A program made the translations under genes and the position numbers. Shown one piece after another: positions 20,999-32,308 of a stretch of DNA of 40,000 bases (its first letter is position 1; each line of letters opens with the position of its first letter). Origin of the DNA: Chrysomallon squamiferum (lineage: Eukaryota; Mollusca; Gastropoda; Neomphalida; Peltospiridae); the NCBI GenBank assembly GCA_012295275.1, contig CM022672.1:33871754-33911753 (forward strand). Direction: 5' to 3'. The notes under the pieces were generated by a model. The model saw only the letters and a list, made by a program, of their open reading frames with translations, was not told the origin of the DNA and searched no databases.

Positions 20999-23900
20999 AT
21001 TTTTTTAAATGTTTTTTTTTTTTTTTTTTTTAACTATATTGTTAATCAGAATTTTCAGGGTTTTTTTTTTTTTTGTTTTCAGGATAATCAGGAACTTCAG
21101 TTACTTGTCAGAATGTTGGCTCTAGGACTTGGTGCCTGGGACATGATTGACAGCCAAGTTTTCAAAGAACCCAGACTTGTAATTTTCACTTCTTCTTTAA
21201 TAGCTTACTCAGTTAAAAAGCTTACTCAGTTAAAATAGCTTAGATAAAAATAGATTAGTCAGTCAAAAATCAGTTAAAATAGCTTAAACTAAAGTCAAAA
21301 ATTAAAAATAGATTAGTCAGTTAACAATAGCTTACTGAGTTAAGAATGGGTCTAAGGATAATTTTAAATACTATATATACAAAGAGCAGAGTTCTTAAAT
21401 TATTGTTGTTTTTTTTTTTTTTATTTTACATTTTAGTATTTCAAATGGGATTTAGCTGTAGATGAGATTGAATACTAGGCAGACATATGCAGTAATTGAT
21501 AGTATTAACCTGGGAAGGAATGGGCCTATCGATTATGTATCTCATGTTATTACTGCAAAATATTTTATAAACACACACATGTAGAGTTCTAATGATCAGA
21601 GCCACACACACGCACACACACACTCACACACACACACACACACATTTGCACCTTATAATTAACAAGCATTTAACTTGTGGCCAGTTCTGACTGATCATTC
21701 TTTTTTCAGGACATCACCCTGTTTACAAAGTTCATGCCCGACATTGTTGGGATGATGGTGGATGATCAGATCCGAGGGGTGAAGGTCAAACTGGACGAGC
21801 CAGCCTCAGGATTTCGACTTCCATCGGAGCTGTACGCGACGCACATCAAAAACAGCTCCATAGCCTCTGTGTTTGCCATGTACTACACACTACAGGTGTC
21901 TCGCAACAAAGACAAGATGGCCATTTTACAGGTAAACCCAACACCTGTGTGTTTACCTGTGTGCGTGTTTATCTGTTTTAGAGGAGTCGATTTTAGTGTT
22001 GAAAGATATGGAAATCATGAGATACGGAATGTTCTGTTTTGTTCTGTTTTGAGTAGTTTCACAGACAAAAAATGCACCCCCCTCACACACACACCTCCCC
22101 CACACAGATATACAGATGCAGATACACACAGACATACAGACCACTAAATTCATCCATAACTAAATTATTCACCTTTGTTTAGATGTGTTCAGTAGGCTAA
22201 ATAAAACTTTTAAAAGCATTCAAAAAAAACATCAAAAAGACCCAAACAAGTTTGTCCATCAATATGTTTACGTGTATTATTACCTGTAATTTATTTATCT
22301 TTATTATTATCACTGTGTTATTACTTGTAATTTATTTATCTTTATTATTATCACTGTATTTTTATCTGTAATTTATTTACCTTTATTATTATCACTGTAT
22401 TATTACCTGTAATTTATTTATCTTTATTATTATCACTGTGTTATTACTTGTAATTTATTTACCTTTGTTATTATTACTGTATTATTACTGTAATTTATTT
22501 ACCTTTGTTATTATTACTGTATTATTACTGTAATTTATTTATCTTTATTATTATCACTGTGTTTTTTATTTACCTTTATTATTATCACTGTATTATTATC
22601 TGTAATTTATTTACCTTTATTATTATCACTGTATTATTACTTGTAATTTATTTACCTTTGTTATTATTACTGTATTATTACTGTAATTTATTTACCTTTA
22701 TTATTATTACTGTATTTTTATCTGTAATTTATTTACCTTTATTATTATCACTGTATTATTATCTGTAATTTATTTACCTTTATTATTATCACTGTATTAT
22801 TACTGTAATTTATTTACCTTTATTATTATCACTGTATTATTATCTGCAATTTATTTATCTTTAATATTATCTCTGTATTATTATTACTTGTAATTTATTT
22901 ACAGTTATTATCAGTGTATTATTACCTGTAATTTATTTATCTTTATTATTATCAGTGTATTATTACCTGTAATTTGTTTACCTGTATTTGTTGTTTCCTA
23001 GATGCTGCCCACGTTGATTCACTGTGAAAACGACAGAGCGTTTGATGACACTTTTCTTCACTCCCTCATCTCTCACCTCATTCAGATGTCAGACGAGTTC
23101 ACTAATGATGATTTCTGTATCTGTGTGTTCGACGATTTCCTCTTGGTAATTAAAAATATTGTTGTTAATTATGATTTCGTTAAACTCCATATTTATGTTT
23201 GGTTGACCTACTGTTTGTAGTTATATTTCATTAAACTCCATACTTATGTGTTTGATTGCCTTCCTGTTAGTAATTAGTGTTAATTATATTTTGTTAAATT
23301 TCATATCTGCACATTTGACTTACTTTTGTTGGTAATTAAAAATCGTATTTTTAATTATGGTTTCATTAAACTCAATATTTGGTTTTGACCATATCTTGTT
23401 GGTAATTAAACAAATGATTGTTAATTATGGTTTCATTAAACTCCATGTTTGTGTGTTTGGTGACTTCTTGTTGGTATTAAAAACATTATTGTTGATTACT
23501 TAGATTTCAGTAAACTCCATAATAGTTATATTTCATCACTGTTTATTTTTCATAATAAAATCATAATGGAAAAAAGGCAAGAATATTTTTATTATTTATA
23601 CCTCTTTCTCTAGGTGATGCTTATTCATCATTTCTTGATTATATTTCAAAGATATATTAAAATGTTTTTTAGGAAAAATTATTTATGTGGATGTTGATAG
23701 CTAGGTGAAATTTGTATTAATACAAAATAACACAAGCATAATATTAAAAAATGTTTTTATTACATACAGTTTAATTGTTAAATGGTTTTAATTCAAGACA
23801 ATTTTAATTATTAAATGTTTTTAACTTGAGACCATTCTAATTATTAAATGTTTTTTTATTCAAGACAGTTAATTATTATTTTTCTTTTACAGACTGGTTT

Positions 23901-24913
23901 GTCACGTGAAAATGTTCTTCGTCATCTGATGCGACTCATTTGGTTCGTTCATCCCAGATTATCTCGAAACAGACTTGACTTACTTCTGGAAATAATGCAC
24001 CCGAATAATGAAGTAAGGACAGAAGTTATTTCCCCTGTGCTGAGTTACATATCAAGGACACGAGTTATGCCCCTTTAGTCAACATCAACAAAGAATTATT
24101 GTTTTACATCAAAATATAAATCAATTCCATGGAAGAATATAAAAATGTTTTGTATATAATTATTTGAAACTGTTACATGTTAACAAAAATAACTAAAACA
24201 ATCACTTATTTTTGTTACTAAAATTAATTTTTGTAATATCAAAGAGGTGATATAAAAAAAAAACATCATTTGCAGATTTACATTAAAAATTTGTTTATTG
24301 CTTTTATATATTTTAATTTTTTATTTCTTTTCTTTTATTAATTTTATTTTATATTATTTTATCACATATATATTTTTAATTTTTTAATTTTATTTGATCA
24401 TATATTTTATTTGATCATATATTTTATTTATTATTTCTTTTCTTTTATTTTCTTTTTTTTTTTTTTTATTCTTTTTTTATTGTATTTTATTTTATTTTAT
24501 ATTATTTTATCTATTATATTATTTTTATATTATTTCATTTTTTTTTATTATTTTCTGTCATTTTTTATTTTATTTTATATTATTTTATCTCTATTATTAT
24601 TTTTTAAATTTATTTTACTTACTTATATTATTTATTTTATCATATTTTATTATACATTATTTTATTTTATTTTGTTGCTATATTAAAATATATTATATTA
24701 TATTATATTTTGTCATGTTTTTATTTTATGTTATTTTATGTTATTTTATTTTGTTTGTTTTTTCAGCACAGTGATATTGTACACAGCACATTTAAGCAGC
24801 TCTCAGAAAAAATAGCCTCATACGAACCAAGCCCAGTAATAGCTCCCGAACAACTCGATTCACCTTTGATGAGTGTACCTGCACCTACACCTGGAATTCC
24901 AGACAAGGTGTAA
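18785..24913 (+). CDS. NELFB: Negative elongation factor B (NELF-B / COBRA1), complete, 7 exons
   Basis: Joining 18785-19671, 20361-20463, 21083-21178, 21710-21931, 23002-23145, 23893-24012 and 24767-24913 gives 1719 nt, an uninterrupted 572-aa protein plus stop (human is about 580 aa). All six introns are GT..AG; intron 1 is phase 2 and the others phase 0. Recognised by near-identical NELF-B blocks: NENGVLLPSL and LPFLDLHG in the N-terminus, EVKRQIWQDSQALFGDEVSP, KNVKLYDMVLQFLRTLFLRT, RNVHYCTLRAELL, DPCHKFTWC, then GAWDMIDSQVFKEP and a C-terminal SVPAP motif. NELF-B is a helical scaffold subunit of the nuclear NELF complex (A, B, C/D, E), which with DSIF holds RNA polymerase II in promoter-proximal pausing. 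The chosen Met aligns with the family N-terminus (GLEELG.. to GLQDLG.. in human). The gene is head-to-head with BBS2. No missing blocks or frameshifts, so it looks functional. Confidence 0.96.
20361..20463 (+). CDS. NELFB: NELFB exon 2
   Basis: Preceded by TTATTTTCAG and followed by GTAAGT. Reads GDLSMILCDPYALNTIALST and onward to VDSLPR, matching the family's GDLSMILCDPFAINTLALST. 103 nt restores phase 0. Confidence 0.94.
21083..21178 (+). CDS. NELFB: NELFB exon 3
   Basis: The acceptor GTTTTCAG follows three long T tracts in intron 2 (about 20969-20992, 21012-21032, 21060-21074). 32 codons include LLVRMLALGLGAWDMIDSQV, a strongly conserved NELF-B block. The donor is GTAATT. Confidence 0.94.
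21710..21931 (+). CDS. NELFB: NELFB exon 4
   Basis: Acceptor TTTTTTCAG, donor GTAAAC after CAG. 74 codons. This is the least conserved part of the protein and corresponds to the human segment around ITRFLPMLMSF to HITKQRNKNALL. The end, VSRNKDKMAILQ, aligns with ITKQRNKNALLR. Confidence 0.92.
22271..23001. repeat. 41-bp minisatellite, about 18 copies, in NELFB intron 4
   Basis: The unit is TGTATTATTACCTGTAATTT followed by ATTTATCTTTATTATTATCAC, 38-42 bp in most copies. Variants include ACCTG/ACTTG/ATCTG/ACTG and TATC/TACC. One copy is deleted to about 31 bp. The last unit grades into the exon-5 acceptor (TGTTTCCTAG). Confidence 0.95.
23002..23145 (+). CDS. NELFB: NELFB exon 5
   Basis: Acceptor TTTCCTAG lies at the end of the intron-4 minisatellite. 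48 codons read MLPTLIHC to FDDFLL and contain the DEF..DDFC core (human DEFALEDFC). The donor GTAATTAAAAA is also the first member of a tandem array in intron 5. Confidence 0.92.
23131..23520. repeat. Degenerate ~70-bp tandem array beginning at the NELFB exon-5 donor
   Basis: Copies of a unit with TTG|GTAATTAAAAA, then TTAATTATGGTTTCATTAAAC and CCATATTTATGTTTGGTTGAC. Donor-like points lie at 23146 (the real one), about 23270, 23332, 23402 and 23473, spaced about 53-71 bp. The last coding bases of exon 5 (GACGATTTCCTCTTG) are part of the unit. Confidence 0.8.
23893..24012 (+). CDS. NELFB: NELFB exon 6
   Basis: Acceptor TTCTTTTACAG, donor GTAAGG after GAA. 40 codons including RENVLRHLMRLIWFVHPRLS, matching human KENVHRHALRLLIHLHPRVA. 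Confidence 0.93.
24300..24760. repeat. TTTTA-rich low-complexity tract in NELFB intron 6
   Basis: Repeated TTTTATTTTA and TATTATTTTA units up to the exon-7 acceptor; the long frames across it are low-complexity. Confidence 0.85.
24767..24913 (+). CDS. NELFB: NELFB exon 7 (terminal coding exon)
   Basis: Acceptor GTTTTTTCAG. 48 codons then TAA, beginning HSDIVHSTFKQLSEKI and ending with the family's SVPAP-type tail followed by TPGIPDKV. A weak donor-like GTGTAA overlaps the stop, so alternative splicing to a short downstream exon is conceivable (see findings). Confidence 0.92.
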   Translation, partial: HSDIVHSTFKQLSEKIASYEPSPVIAPEQLDSPLMSVPAPTPGIPDKV

Positions 24914-24920
24914 TCACTAC

Positions 24921-24926
24921 AATAAA
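24921..24926 (+). terminator. NELFB: Candidate poly(A) signal of NELFB
   Basis: AATAAA lies 7 bases after the NELFB stop codon. It is close to the stop but canonical. Further AATAAA copies downstream (for example near 25770) could also serve. AATAAA is common by chance in DNA this AT-rich. Confidence 0.4.
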
Positions 24927-26140
24927 TGTAATTACAAAGAATAAGCAATGTAATTAAAACAATATAAAATTTTCACTGTCAGTTGTTTGTTTCAGTTCTG
25001 ATGAACAAGCAGTTGGATATGTTCATTCCTTTTATTTTTAATCATGACTGATGCAAATTGTACGTTTTGTATTCAGTACCATTTGAGTACTCATAAGCTA
25101 TCTATTTTGTAACTATTCAGTACCATTTGAGTAGACACAAGCTGCCTAGTTTGTAAATATTCAATATCATTTGAGTACTCAAAATTTATATATTGAATAG
25201 TCATTGAGAACTTGCTCATTGCTTTTGTTTATGTGACATATTCATGGAATTTAAAAATTAATTTTTTATTTTGTGAATCTTTGATATTTTATGAGAATCA
25301 AAATTTATATTCTGTTTTTTTTTTTTTTTTTACTGAACTTTTACAATGTTTTTTAATCATAAAAGTATTAAAATAATTTTGTAATTAATGTTTCTCCTCA
25401 ACAGAAATCTTCCAAAACAAGAATTTAAGACATATTTAGATTTTTAATTTTTTTTTTTTTTTTTTTTAAAGGGTACAAAAAGTAATATGAAACAGGAAAT
25501 TTGAAATTTGTTTCTCTTTATGACTGCTAATGAGTTAGTGGTGAAACCTGAACTTGTAAACTGTTACTTAGATGTAACAAAAACTGATATGAGAGTAACT
25601 TAATGCTGTAACTTCAAGGAAGAAGATACATTTTTATGGTCATGCACATTCCCATTGAGAATTTCGTACATGCTGAATATCATGTGACATCACGTTTTTG
25701 CACATTTATCATATTATAAAATTATCATTTCTATTTTGATATATTTTTTTCCTTTTTATTGACATATAATGAATAAAATATTCTCAACTGAATTAAAAAA
25801 AGCCTGGTCAGAAAGTCATGGCTCATAAATTATGAAATTTTTATGTCCATGTTTTATGGATTCTGAAGTTAAAACCAGACAAGACAAATGTTTCCTTAGA
25901 GATATTTAACGCAGAGAAAAAGTGAAGTGGCAGGCAAATGAACAAAATAATAAATTTTGATTTTAATTATAGCCAATGTTTCTACACATTTCTACTAAAA
26001 TTATTAGTTATGAACATGATTTTATTTAAATTAAATTATAAAATATATTTTTTATTTTAATACTAGTTACCAAAGGTAATTTTGTTTTAAATATTAATTA
26101 ACATTTTTTTTTTTTTTTTATTATTATGTTTTAAAAATGT

Positions 26141-26213
26141 ATTATTATTATTATTACTGTTTTTGTTGTTGTTGTTGATGATGATGATGATGTTGGTGTT
26201 GGTGTTGTTGTTC
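26141..26213. repeat. Mosaic trinucleotide repeat ATT/GTT/GAT/GGTGTT
   Basis: Successive blocks of ATT, GTT, GAT and TTGGTG units, each a single-base variant of the previous one. Confidence 0.85.
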
Positions 26214-27390
26214 TTATCAGGTGTTATTTATTTATTTATTTATTTCATAAATTTAAAAATAAATCATGATAATAAATTAATTTGTTTTAAAAATACGATT
26301 TTAATTATTAATTATCAAGTTACTGGTAACATCTATGAAAAACAAGCCTATGGCAAGCACTGAAATTGTGCCCCAATCCAAAAATCTGAGAAATACCTTT
26401 AACATAAAATTAGCGTAAAAAAAATACCAGTCGACTTTAACAGAAACATGTACAATGGCGACTTTCATGTTAGGCGCTGAGCACGTGCCATACTTGCCAC
26501 ACCTTAGTTTCACCACTGGTTACCAAGCATAATTTCATTTTAATTAATAGCTACCGCAAAGATGTTTTTACAGGTCATTGTTGTCAAATATTAAAAGAGC
26601 GGAAACCCACCATCATTGATTATTTGATTGACTTTTAATTGCAGCAAACCGCTTTTTAAATGCATATTTGTGAATACGCATGTCCAACTAATTAAAGTAA
26701 TAAATGAATCGTTACTTAAGAATGAACACATCAAGATTTTTGGTAAAACGGTTTCTGACTTGAACTAAGAATAGGGCTAATAATAAAATTAAATAAAATA
26801 TCTGGTGCTTTTTAAATATGAAAATTATTATTATTATTATTATTTTTTTTATTATTATTTTCCACATTAACAGTTAATATATCTATACTAGTTAGTTTAA
26901 ACTCATTTAATTACAATCTTAACAAGTTTTCATAATTATGTAAATAAAAATAAACGTTTATGGATTTAACGAGTGTTGCTTTTATGTGTTTACGAAATAA
27001 ATTTATTTTATGTTCCTGTAATAAAAACAGCTTATATATTTTGCTTAAATCATTTAACGCGATTTTCTTACATTCGTTTTCAAACTGAAATAAAACGATT
27101 CTGTTTTTCTGTTTAGAGTCAATTATGAGTTTAGTTTCATTATTAAATTAGTATTTATTTATTTATGTAGTCCAAAGAAAACAGTGGTATTTATCTGAGA
27201 TTTAAAAGCTCTTTTTATCTGTTTTAACCTTTCTTTTAGGGGGGAAAAAACATTTAAAAAAAAGGGAAAAAAGAAGAAGAAAAAAACGTTATGACATCTT
27301 TTTTCCATTTACTAACAGATGTGCAATTCGAAACATGCGTAAAAGAGATCTAATCTATTTTTAATTTCCTAAGATGACTCGTGAATTGAG

Positions 27391-27420
27391 AAAAGGCGGG
27401 AACTTTCGATGTGACGTGTA
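27391..27420. promoter_or_regulatory. E2F-like and CRE-like motifs in a small CpG patch
   Basis: GGCGGGAA (27395-27402) matches the E2F core and TGACGTG (27412-27418) resembles a CRE half-site. They sit close together in otherwise AT-rich DNA. There is no identified gene start nearby. Confidence 0.15.
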
Positions 27421-27926
27421 CGATTTTGCAGACGAAGTGAATTTAAGATCAAAATATAGTTAGCAAAAATATATCGCCGGACTAGATGAGAATGAAACAA
27501 AAAAAAAAAAAAAAAAAAAAAATAATAATAATAATAATAATAATAAAAATAAATAAATAGATATGACGTAAAATATAGTTAAAAATTTAGTTATTTATTT
27601 CACTTTTAGAGAACAAGAAGTTGGATATGGTCGTTACATCCAGTATGTTGTACAGTTTAAACAGATGTGGTTTGGTTCTGGTTGAACGCGAAGTAAACCG
27701 TGCTTTTCTAATCATTATTAATTATTAATATATCATGTCACAAGAGAAAAGAAAAAAGAAAAAAGAAGATGATTAGGATAATGAAGAAAAGATGTGGCGA
27801 AATGTCTACAAAAGTAATAAAAAAGACGGAAGCAGCGAAAGATATAAATACTATTATACAAAGAAAATTAGCGCGATACTGTATAATTTGATTCTTATAA
27901 ATAAATAAATGTTTAAATAAATATTA

Positions 27927-27970
<44 letters not shown>

Positions 27971-28689
27971 CAGTAGTAGTAGTGGTAGTAGGTAGCAGTC
28001 GAACTTTTAAAATTATAAAAAAGTGAACTATGTGTTTTTTTAAAACAAATTAGTCTGATTGATTTAAAAAAATAATAAATAAATTAATAAATAATTAAAT
28101 GAATAAATAAATAACTAAAAAAATATAAAAAAAAAAAAATAAAAAAAGATAAAATAAACAGAAAAAATATAAAAGAAGAAAAACACATAAACAATAATAA
28201 AGAAATAAAGAAAGAAACACAATAAATAAATAAACAAATAAATAAATACAATAGATAAAACAAAATAAAAATTAGAAATACATATAACACTCAAAATTAT
28301 ATTTCACTAAAATATAAAAATGTTTAATTAAATTTTAAATTTACATATCTTTATATTCATACATTTTTTACCTTCACAGTCTTCTGTATTTTATAACTTT
28401 AATATCACATATTGACAACGTGCATTTAAATTATTTTGTCTGTATTTTGTCGCGTCTTTGTATGTGCATGCGTGCAATGTATGTCTGTGTGTCTGTGTGT
28501 ATGTGTGTGTGTGTGCGCGCGCTAATTGTAACATACAAAGGCCTTTTGATTTATGGAAAGATGAATGTAATAAATTTCTTATTATTATCATAAAACAGTA
28601 ATAAACAAATATTATGAAAAGATAAACATAAAAAATGTCTTATTATCAGTAATAAACAAATAAGTCTCAGTAAACTATTCTTTGCTTGG

Positions 28690-28888
28690 CTACGGCCCAA
28701 TGTGTCGCGTGTGTCCCATGCTTGTTAAACTGATATGCAACAGGTATTGTATGAATTGTGACCTTCACCTTGTGACAGACGAAACTGGCGCTTGAGGACA
28801 GGTAACCTGAAAGCAAACTTGATTTCGTTGCGATTGTCAACACTTCTTCATTAACCTGTGGATTACCTGAGTTTTACACGTGTTTTTG
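28690..28888 (+). other. Candidate non-coding first exon / promoter-proximal segment
   Basis: A unique patch, more GC-balanced than its surroundings, ends in TTTTTG followed by GTGAGT (28889-28894), a good donor. It contains a 31-codon Cys-rich open frame (28700-28795) that could be an upstream ORF. No downstream coding exon was recognised. Confidence 0.2.
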
Positions 28889-29649
28889 GTGAGTCCACCT
28901 TTTATTAACAACAACAATAATAATAATCATGTAAAATGTTTATAACGGTGTTACAAATTGCACTGGTTTTCTTGCTTTGGTACAATACCGCGTGATTATT
29001 GTACTAGTGTATGTCGCTTGGATTAAAATACACAGACTATTAAACAGAGGTATTTAAAACATTTGATGTCTTTCAAAAAACGAACTGCATTTAATCGTCT
29101 GGTTGTTTCTGTTCTAAACATGCTTGCAGAGATCAGCTATTAATAATAAACATCGTTATTAAACAAATTTCTTTTGTAAATAATTATGCAACAGGTCAAA
29201 AAAAAAACCTTCTAGCATTTCCGACAATTGCGGCTAAAATATTTTTAATTATTTGTTTAAATGATAATGCGAAATGTCGAAGGCATGCATGCACGCACGC
29301 ACGCAAGCGCACATGCAATAGGCATATGCACTCATAATGATAAAAGATGTCATACCCATAAATATATATTTTACATATCTTAATGTGATTTTAAAAAATT
29401 AACTGAAAATTAAAAAAAAAAACCCCAAAAACCACCCAGGCAAAATCACAACACAACAAAAATTCAAGACTTCAGTATCAAGATACAAATCTCTTTGGAT
29501 GCCATGCCATGCATTTTTCTAACAAGAAACAAAAACAAAAACCGCAAAATCCAAGAACAGAATAACATATTCTGACACAGTGTTTGGTGTTTTAACTGAA
29601 AACATGCCTGTTTTTCAATTGTCACTTGACAGGTATTGTTTGTTTTCAG

Positions 29650-29729
29650 TAAACACCCTTGTTTGCTTTGTGGCTGTTGGTGTTGCAGTGTTTGCATTGT
29701 GGATAACAGCTACATTCACAACTTCCTAA
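29650..29729 (+). CDS. Candidate terminal exon encoding a hydrophobic helix
   Basis: TTGTTTGTTTTCAG precedes two bases and 25 codons reading NTLVCFVAVGVAVFALWITA then TFTTS and TAA. The stretch of about 18 apolar residues resembles a membrane segment. It lies in unique, non-microsatellite DNA. No partner exon identified, and the other frame is also open. Confidence 0.2.
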
Positions 29730-29785
29730 CATACCAGTTCATTTACAACAAAATATAAGTAGATATAGATGCATGCTTCATGAAT

Positions 29786-30080
29786 ATACACTGAAACACA
29801 TACAAACTACAAACACACACATACAAACATACACATGAACATATAAACATACAAATGAACATTCATACACATACAAATAAACATGTAAACACACACACAT
29901 GAACAGACATATACATACACAAAAACACATATACACACATATGCAAATATACACACAGAAAAACATACAGACATGCACATATAAATACACACAACTCACA
30001 TACATACATTCTCAAAACACATATACAACATATATATATATATGTGTGTGTGTGCGTGTATGTGTTATATTACACACACA
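29786..30080. repeat. Degenerate (ACATAC/ACAC)n tract
   Basis: CATACA, CACATGAACAT and ACACAC units over almost 300 bp, ending in TA and GT runs. Open frames here are artefacts. Confidence 0.85.
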
Positions 30081-30334
30081 CATAATCATGTCTAGTTAAG
30101 ACTTTGGTTATTTAGTGGCTACAGAATACAGAAACCCCCTCCCAAGAGAATAAGTGAAAAGTATTTTTATTTGTGAGAGCTGAATCAAAGCTCAAGTCTT
30201 CTAAATTATCTTTGGCAGTAGTGATTGAGATTGTAAACAATTTACAATTTACTGATACATTGTAGAAATAACTTCCATGGGAGTTTTCTGTTTTTAATTA
30301 GAAAGAAATTATATTATATTACTGTGGAGAGTTT

Positions 30335-30335
<1 letters not shown>

Positions 30336-30390
<55 letters not shown>

Positions 30391-30393
30391 GTG

Positions 30394-30441
<48 letters not shown>

Positions 30442-30456
30442 ATATATATATATATA
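30336..30456. repeat. Alternating (TA)n and (GT)n microsatellite
   Basis: TA-GT-TA-GT-TA blocks, with the GT block about 42 bp and the longest TA block about 35 bp. Confidence 0.95.
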
Positions 30457-31040
30457 CATGTACACATGTATATGAATTCTGTGCATATGTTTAAAATATT
30501 AATATATTTACTGTTCTGTGCATATTTAAATATTAAACTGTTTATTACAATGCAAATTTTTGAACAGACATTATTAACACGGTTTCTTTATGATTGTTAA
30601 ACAGCATTATACTTCAGTGAAAGCACAAGCTATTAATTAACTAAACAAAAGGTGTGGTCTACCAAACAGACAGTGTTTATAAAACACAACATTACTAACA
30701 TTCTTGTCTGTGATAAATAACTGTGTTGTCAACAACATATTACACAAAAATAATCATATACATTCACTGATACCTTTATTTGTAGGAAAAAAACTGTAAA
30801 AATGAAGCCTGTGATGTGATGTACCTGTGTAATTAATTATACAAGAGATGGTTTTTTAAAAACAAGTTTATTTTTAACATTCTTTTGAATAATTCATTGT
30901 TTTGACAGCTATAGTTTTGTACAATACAACAACCCATTACACAAAGTAATCAGATACATTAACAGATAGGGTTTATTTTTAAGGAAGATTTGTTAATAAA
31001 ACATGTAACACAATACATGCTTATAAATTATACATGAGAG

Positions 31041-31380
31041 CTCTATACTTGTATATATTATAGATGAGAATGCAGCATACCTGTATAAATTATACCTGAG
31101 ATGTACCATACCTGTATAAAGTATATATATACAAGATGTAGTATACCAAAATTATACCTGAGATGCAGTATACCTGTATAAAGTATATACAAGATGCAGT
31201 ATACCAATATTATACCTGAGATGCAGTATACCTGTATAAAGTATATTCAAGATGCAGTATACCAATATTATAAAGTGTATTCAAGATGCAGTATACCTGT
31301 ATAAAGTATATTCAAGATGCAGTATACCTGTATAAATTATACCTGAAATGCAATATACCTGTATATTTTATAAATGAGAT
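31041..31380. repeat. ~30-bp minisatellite, about 11 copies
   Basis: The unit is roughly GATGCAGTATACCTGTATAA then ATTATACCTGA. Two variant types (with ATTCAA or ACCTGA) alternate, giving a partly 60-bp higher-order period. Confidence 0.85.
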
Positions 31381-31585
31381 ACTTTCTTAACATAAAAGCT
31401 AATTGCTGATAATAGACTGTTTCTCTGATTTGATTATTTGTAGTAGTGTGAAACAGGGAGTGGGGATTTGACAGTGAAAATAAATACCTGTACAATATTA
31501 GTCTGGGACCTGTCCAGGCTTTAATTTACTGTAGGTGTGTATACAGGTGTGTTCTGAAAGGTGTTACAGATATTTCAGGTGTGTT

Positions 31586-31699
31586 TTAGAAAATACAGAT
31601 GATATAGATAGTTTGAGTGTGTCTTGATGTCCGTGGAAGCTCCGATTTCGACTCCCCTACTGCGATGTTGTTTGCTGATGAAAATGCAACCACTGCCGT
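31586..31699 (-). CDS. Candidate terminal exon in a CpG-rich patch
   Basis: A strong minus-strand acceptor (TTTTTTCTCTGTACAG) is followed by 37 open codons (TAVVAFSSANNIAVGESKSE, then LPRTSRHTQTIYIICIF) and TAA. The same patch (31620-31720) holds about seven CpGs within AT-rich DNA and is open in other frames on both strands, so strand and frame are uncertain. No homologue recognised. Confidence 0.22.
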   Translation of the reverse strand, partial: TAVVAFSSANNIAVGESKSELPRTSRHTQTIYIICIF

Positions 31700-31829
31700 C
31701 TGTACAGAGAAAAAACATCGTGACCTGTTCATGTCAAGTTTTAAAGTGATACGATCATAAATAATTAAATTATTCCACTTTGTATCAAAGAGATAATTCC
31801 GTTAGTATTTCATTGGTGCGCTTTATCTT

Positions 31830-32060
31830 GTATAGATGTTACAAATAGTTCTGGTGTGTGTTACAAGATAATAGATGTTACAGATAGTTCAGCTAGGTGT
31901 TACATATGTACTATAGGTGTCATAGGTAAATCTGGTATATTACAAGCATGCTATAGTAACCTAGGTATGTTACAGATATAATCTATGTGTTACAGGTAAA
32001 TCTGGTATAATTATAAGAATGCTATAATAACTTAGATGGAGTATAGATTGTTCTGGATAT
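31830..32060. repeat. Degenerate ~70-bp tandem repeat
   Basis: GGTAAATCTGGTATA followed by a TTA.AAG.ATGCTATA block occurs near 31925 and again near 31997, with related GTGTTACAG segments before them. Confidence 0.65.
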
Positions 32061-32267
32061 GTTATGTGTTACTAAATTATGATGCACATTATTTTAGTGA
32101 GATTCTGAATATTTCGTAAATTTCTGTATCTTTTTCCTGGTCATTAATTATGTTGTTTAAAAACTATGTTGAGAAAGTCACAAAACCAACAGAAATATTT
32201 TTTTATTTGAAAGTTCTATATCATTATTCTTTGAAATATATACATATATGTATGCATATCTTCCATC

Positions 32268-32271
<4 letters not shown>

Positions 32272-32307
<36 letters not shown>
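32272..32307. repeat. (CA)n microsatellite
   Basis: Perfect CA run of about 36 bp; a GT run lies near 32391-32417. Confidence 0.95.

Positions 32308-32308
<1 letters not shown>

Larger units (their letters stand above)
24914..29780. other. AT-rich region downstream of NELFB
   Basis: Begins with the NELFB 3' UTR. Contains a trinucleotide mosaic (26141-26213), polyA plus (AAT)n at 27499-27558, (ATT)n at 27926-27970, AAAT-like DNA at 28076-28260, and a GT/GC run near 28480-28522. Weak candidate exons at 28690-28888 and 29650-29729 are listed separately. No recognised gene. Confidence 0.55.

Noticed and set aside
22505-22768. 87-residue plus frame with repeated Tyr/Leu/Ile peptides
   Set aside because: It lies wholly in the 41-bp minisatellite of NELFB intron 4.
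26301-26516. 71-residue minus frame in a mildly CpG-rich patch containing CACGTG
   Set aside because: No splice signals, homology or coding-like composition, and the other strand shows an equally plausible short frame.
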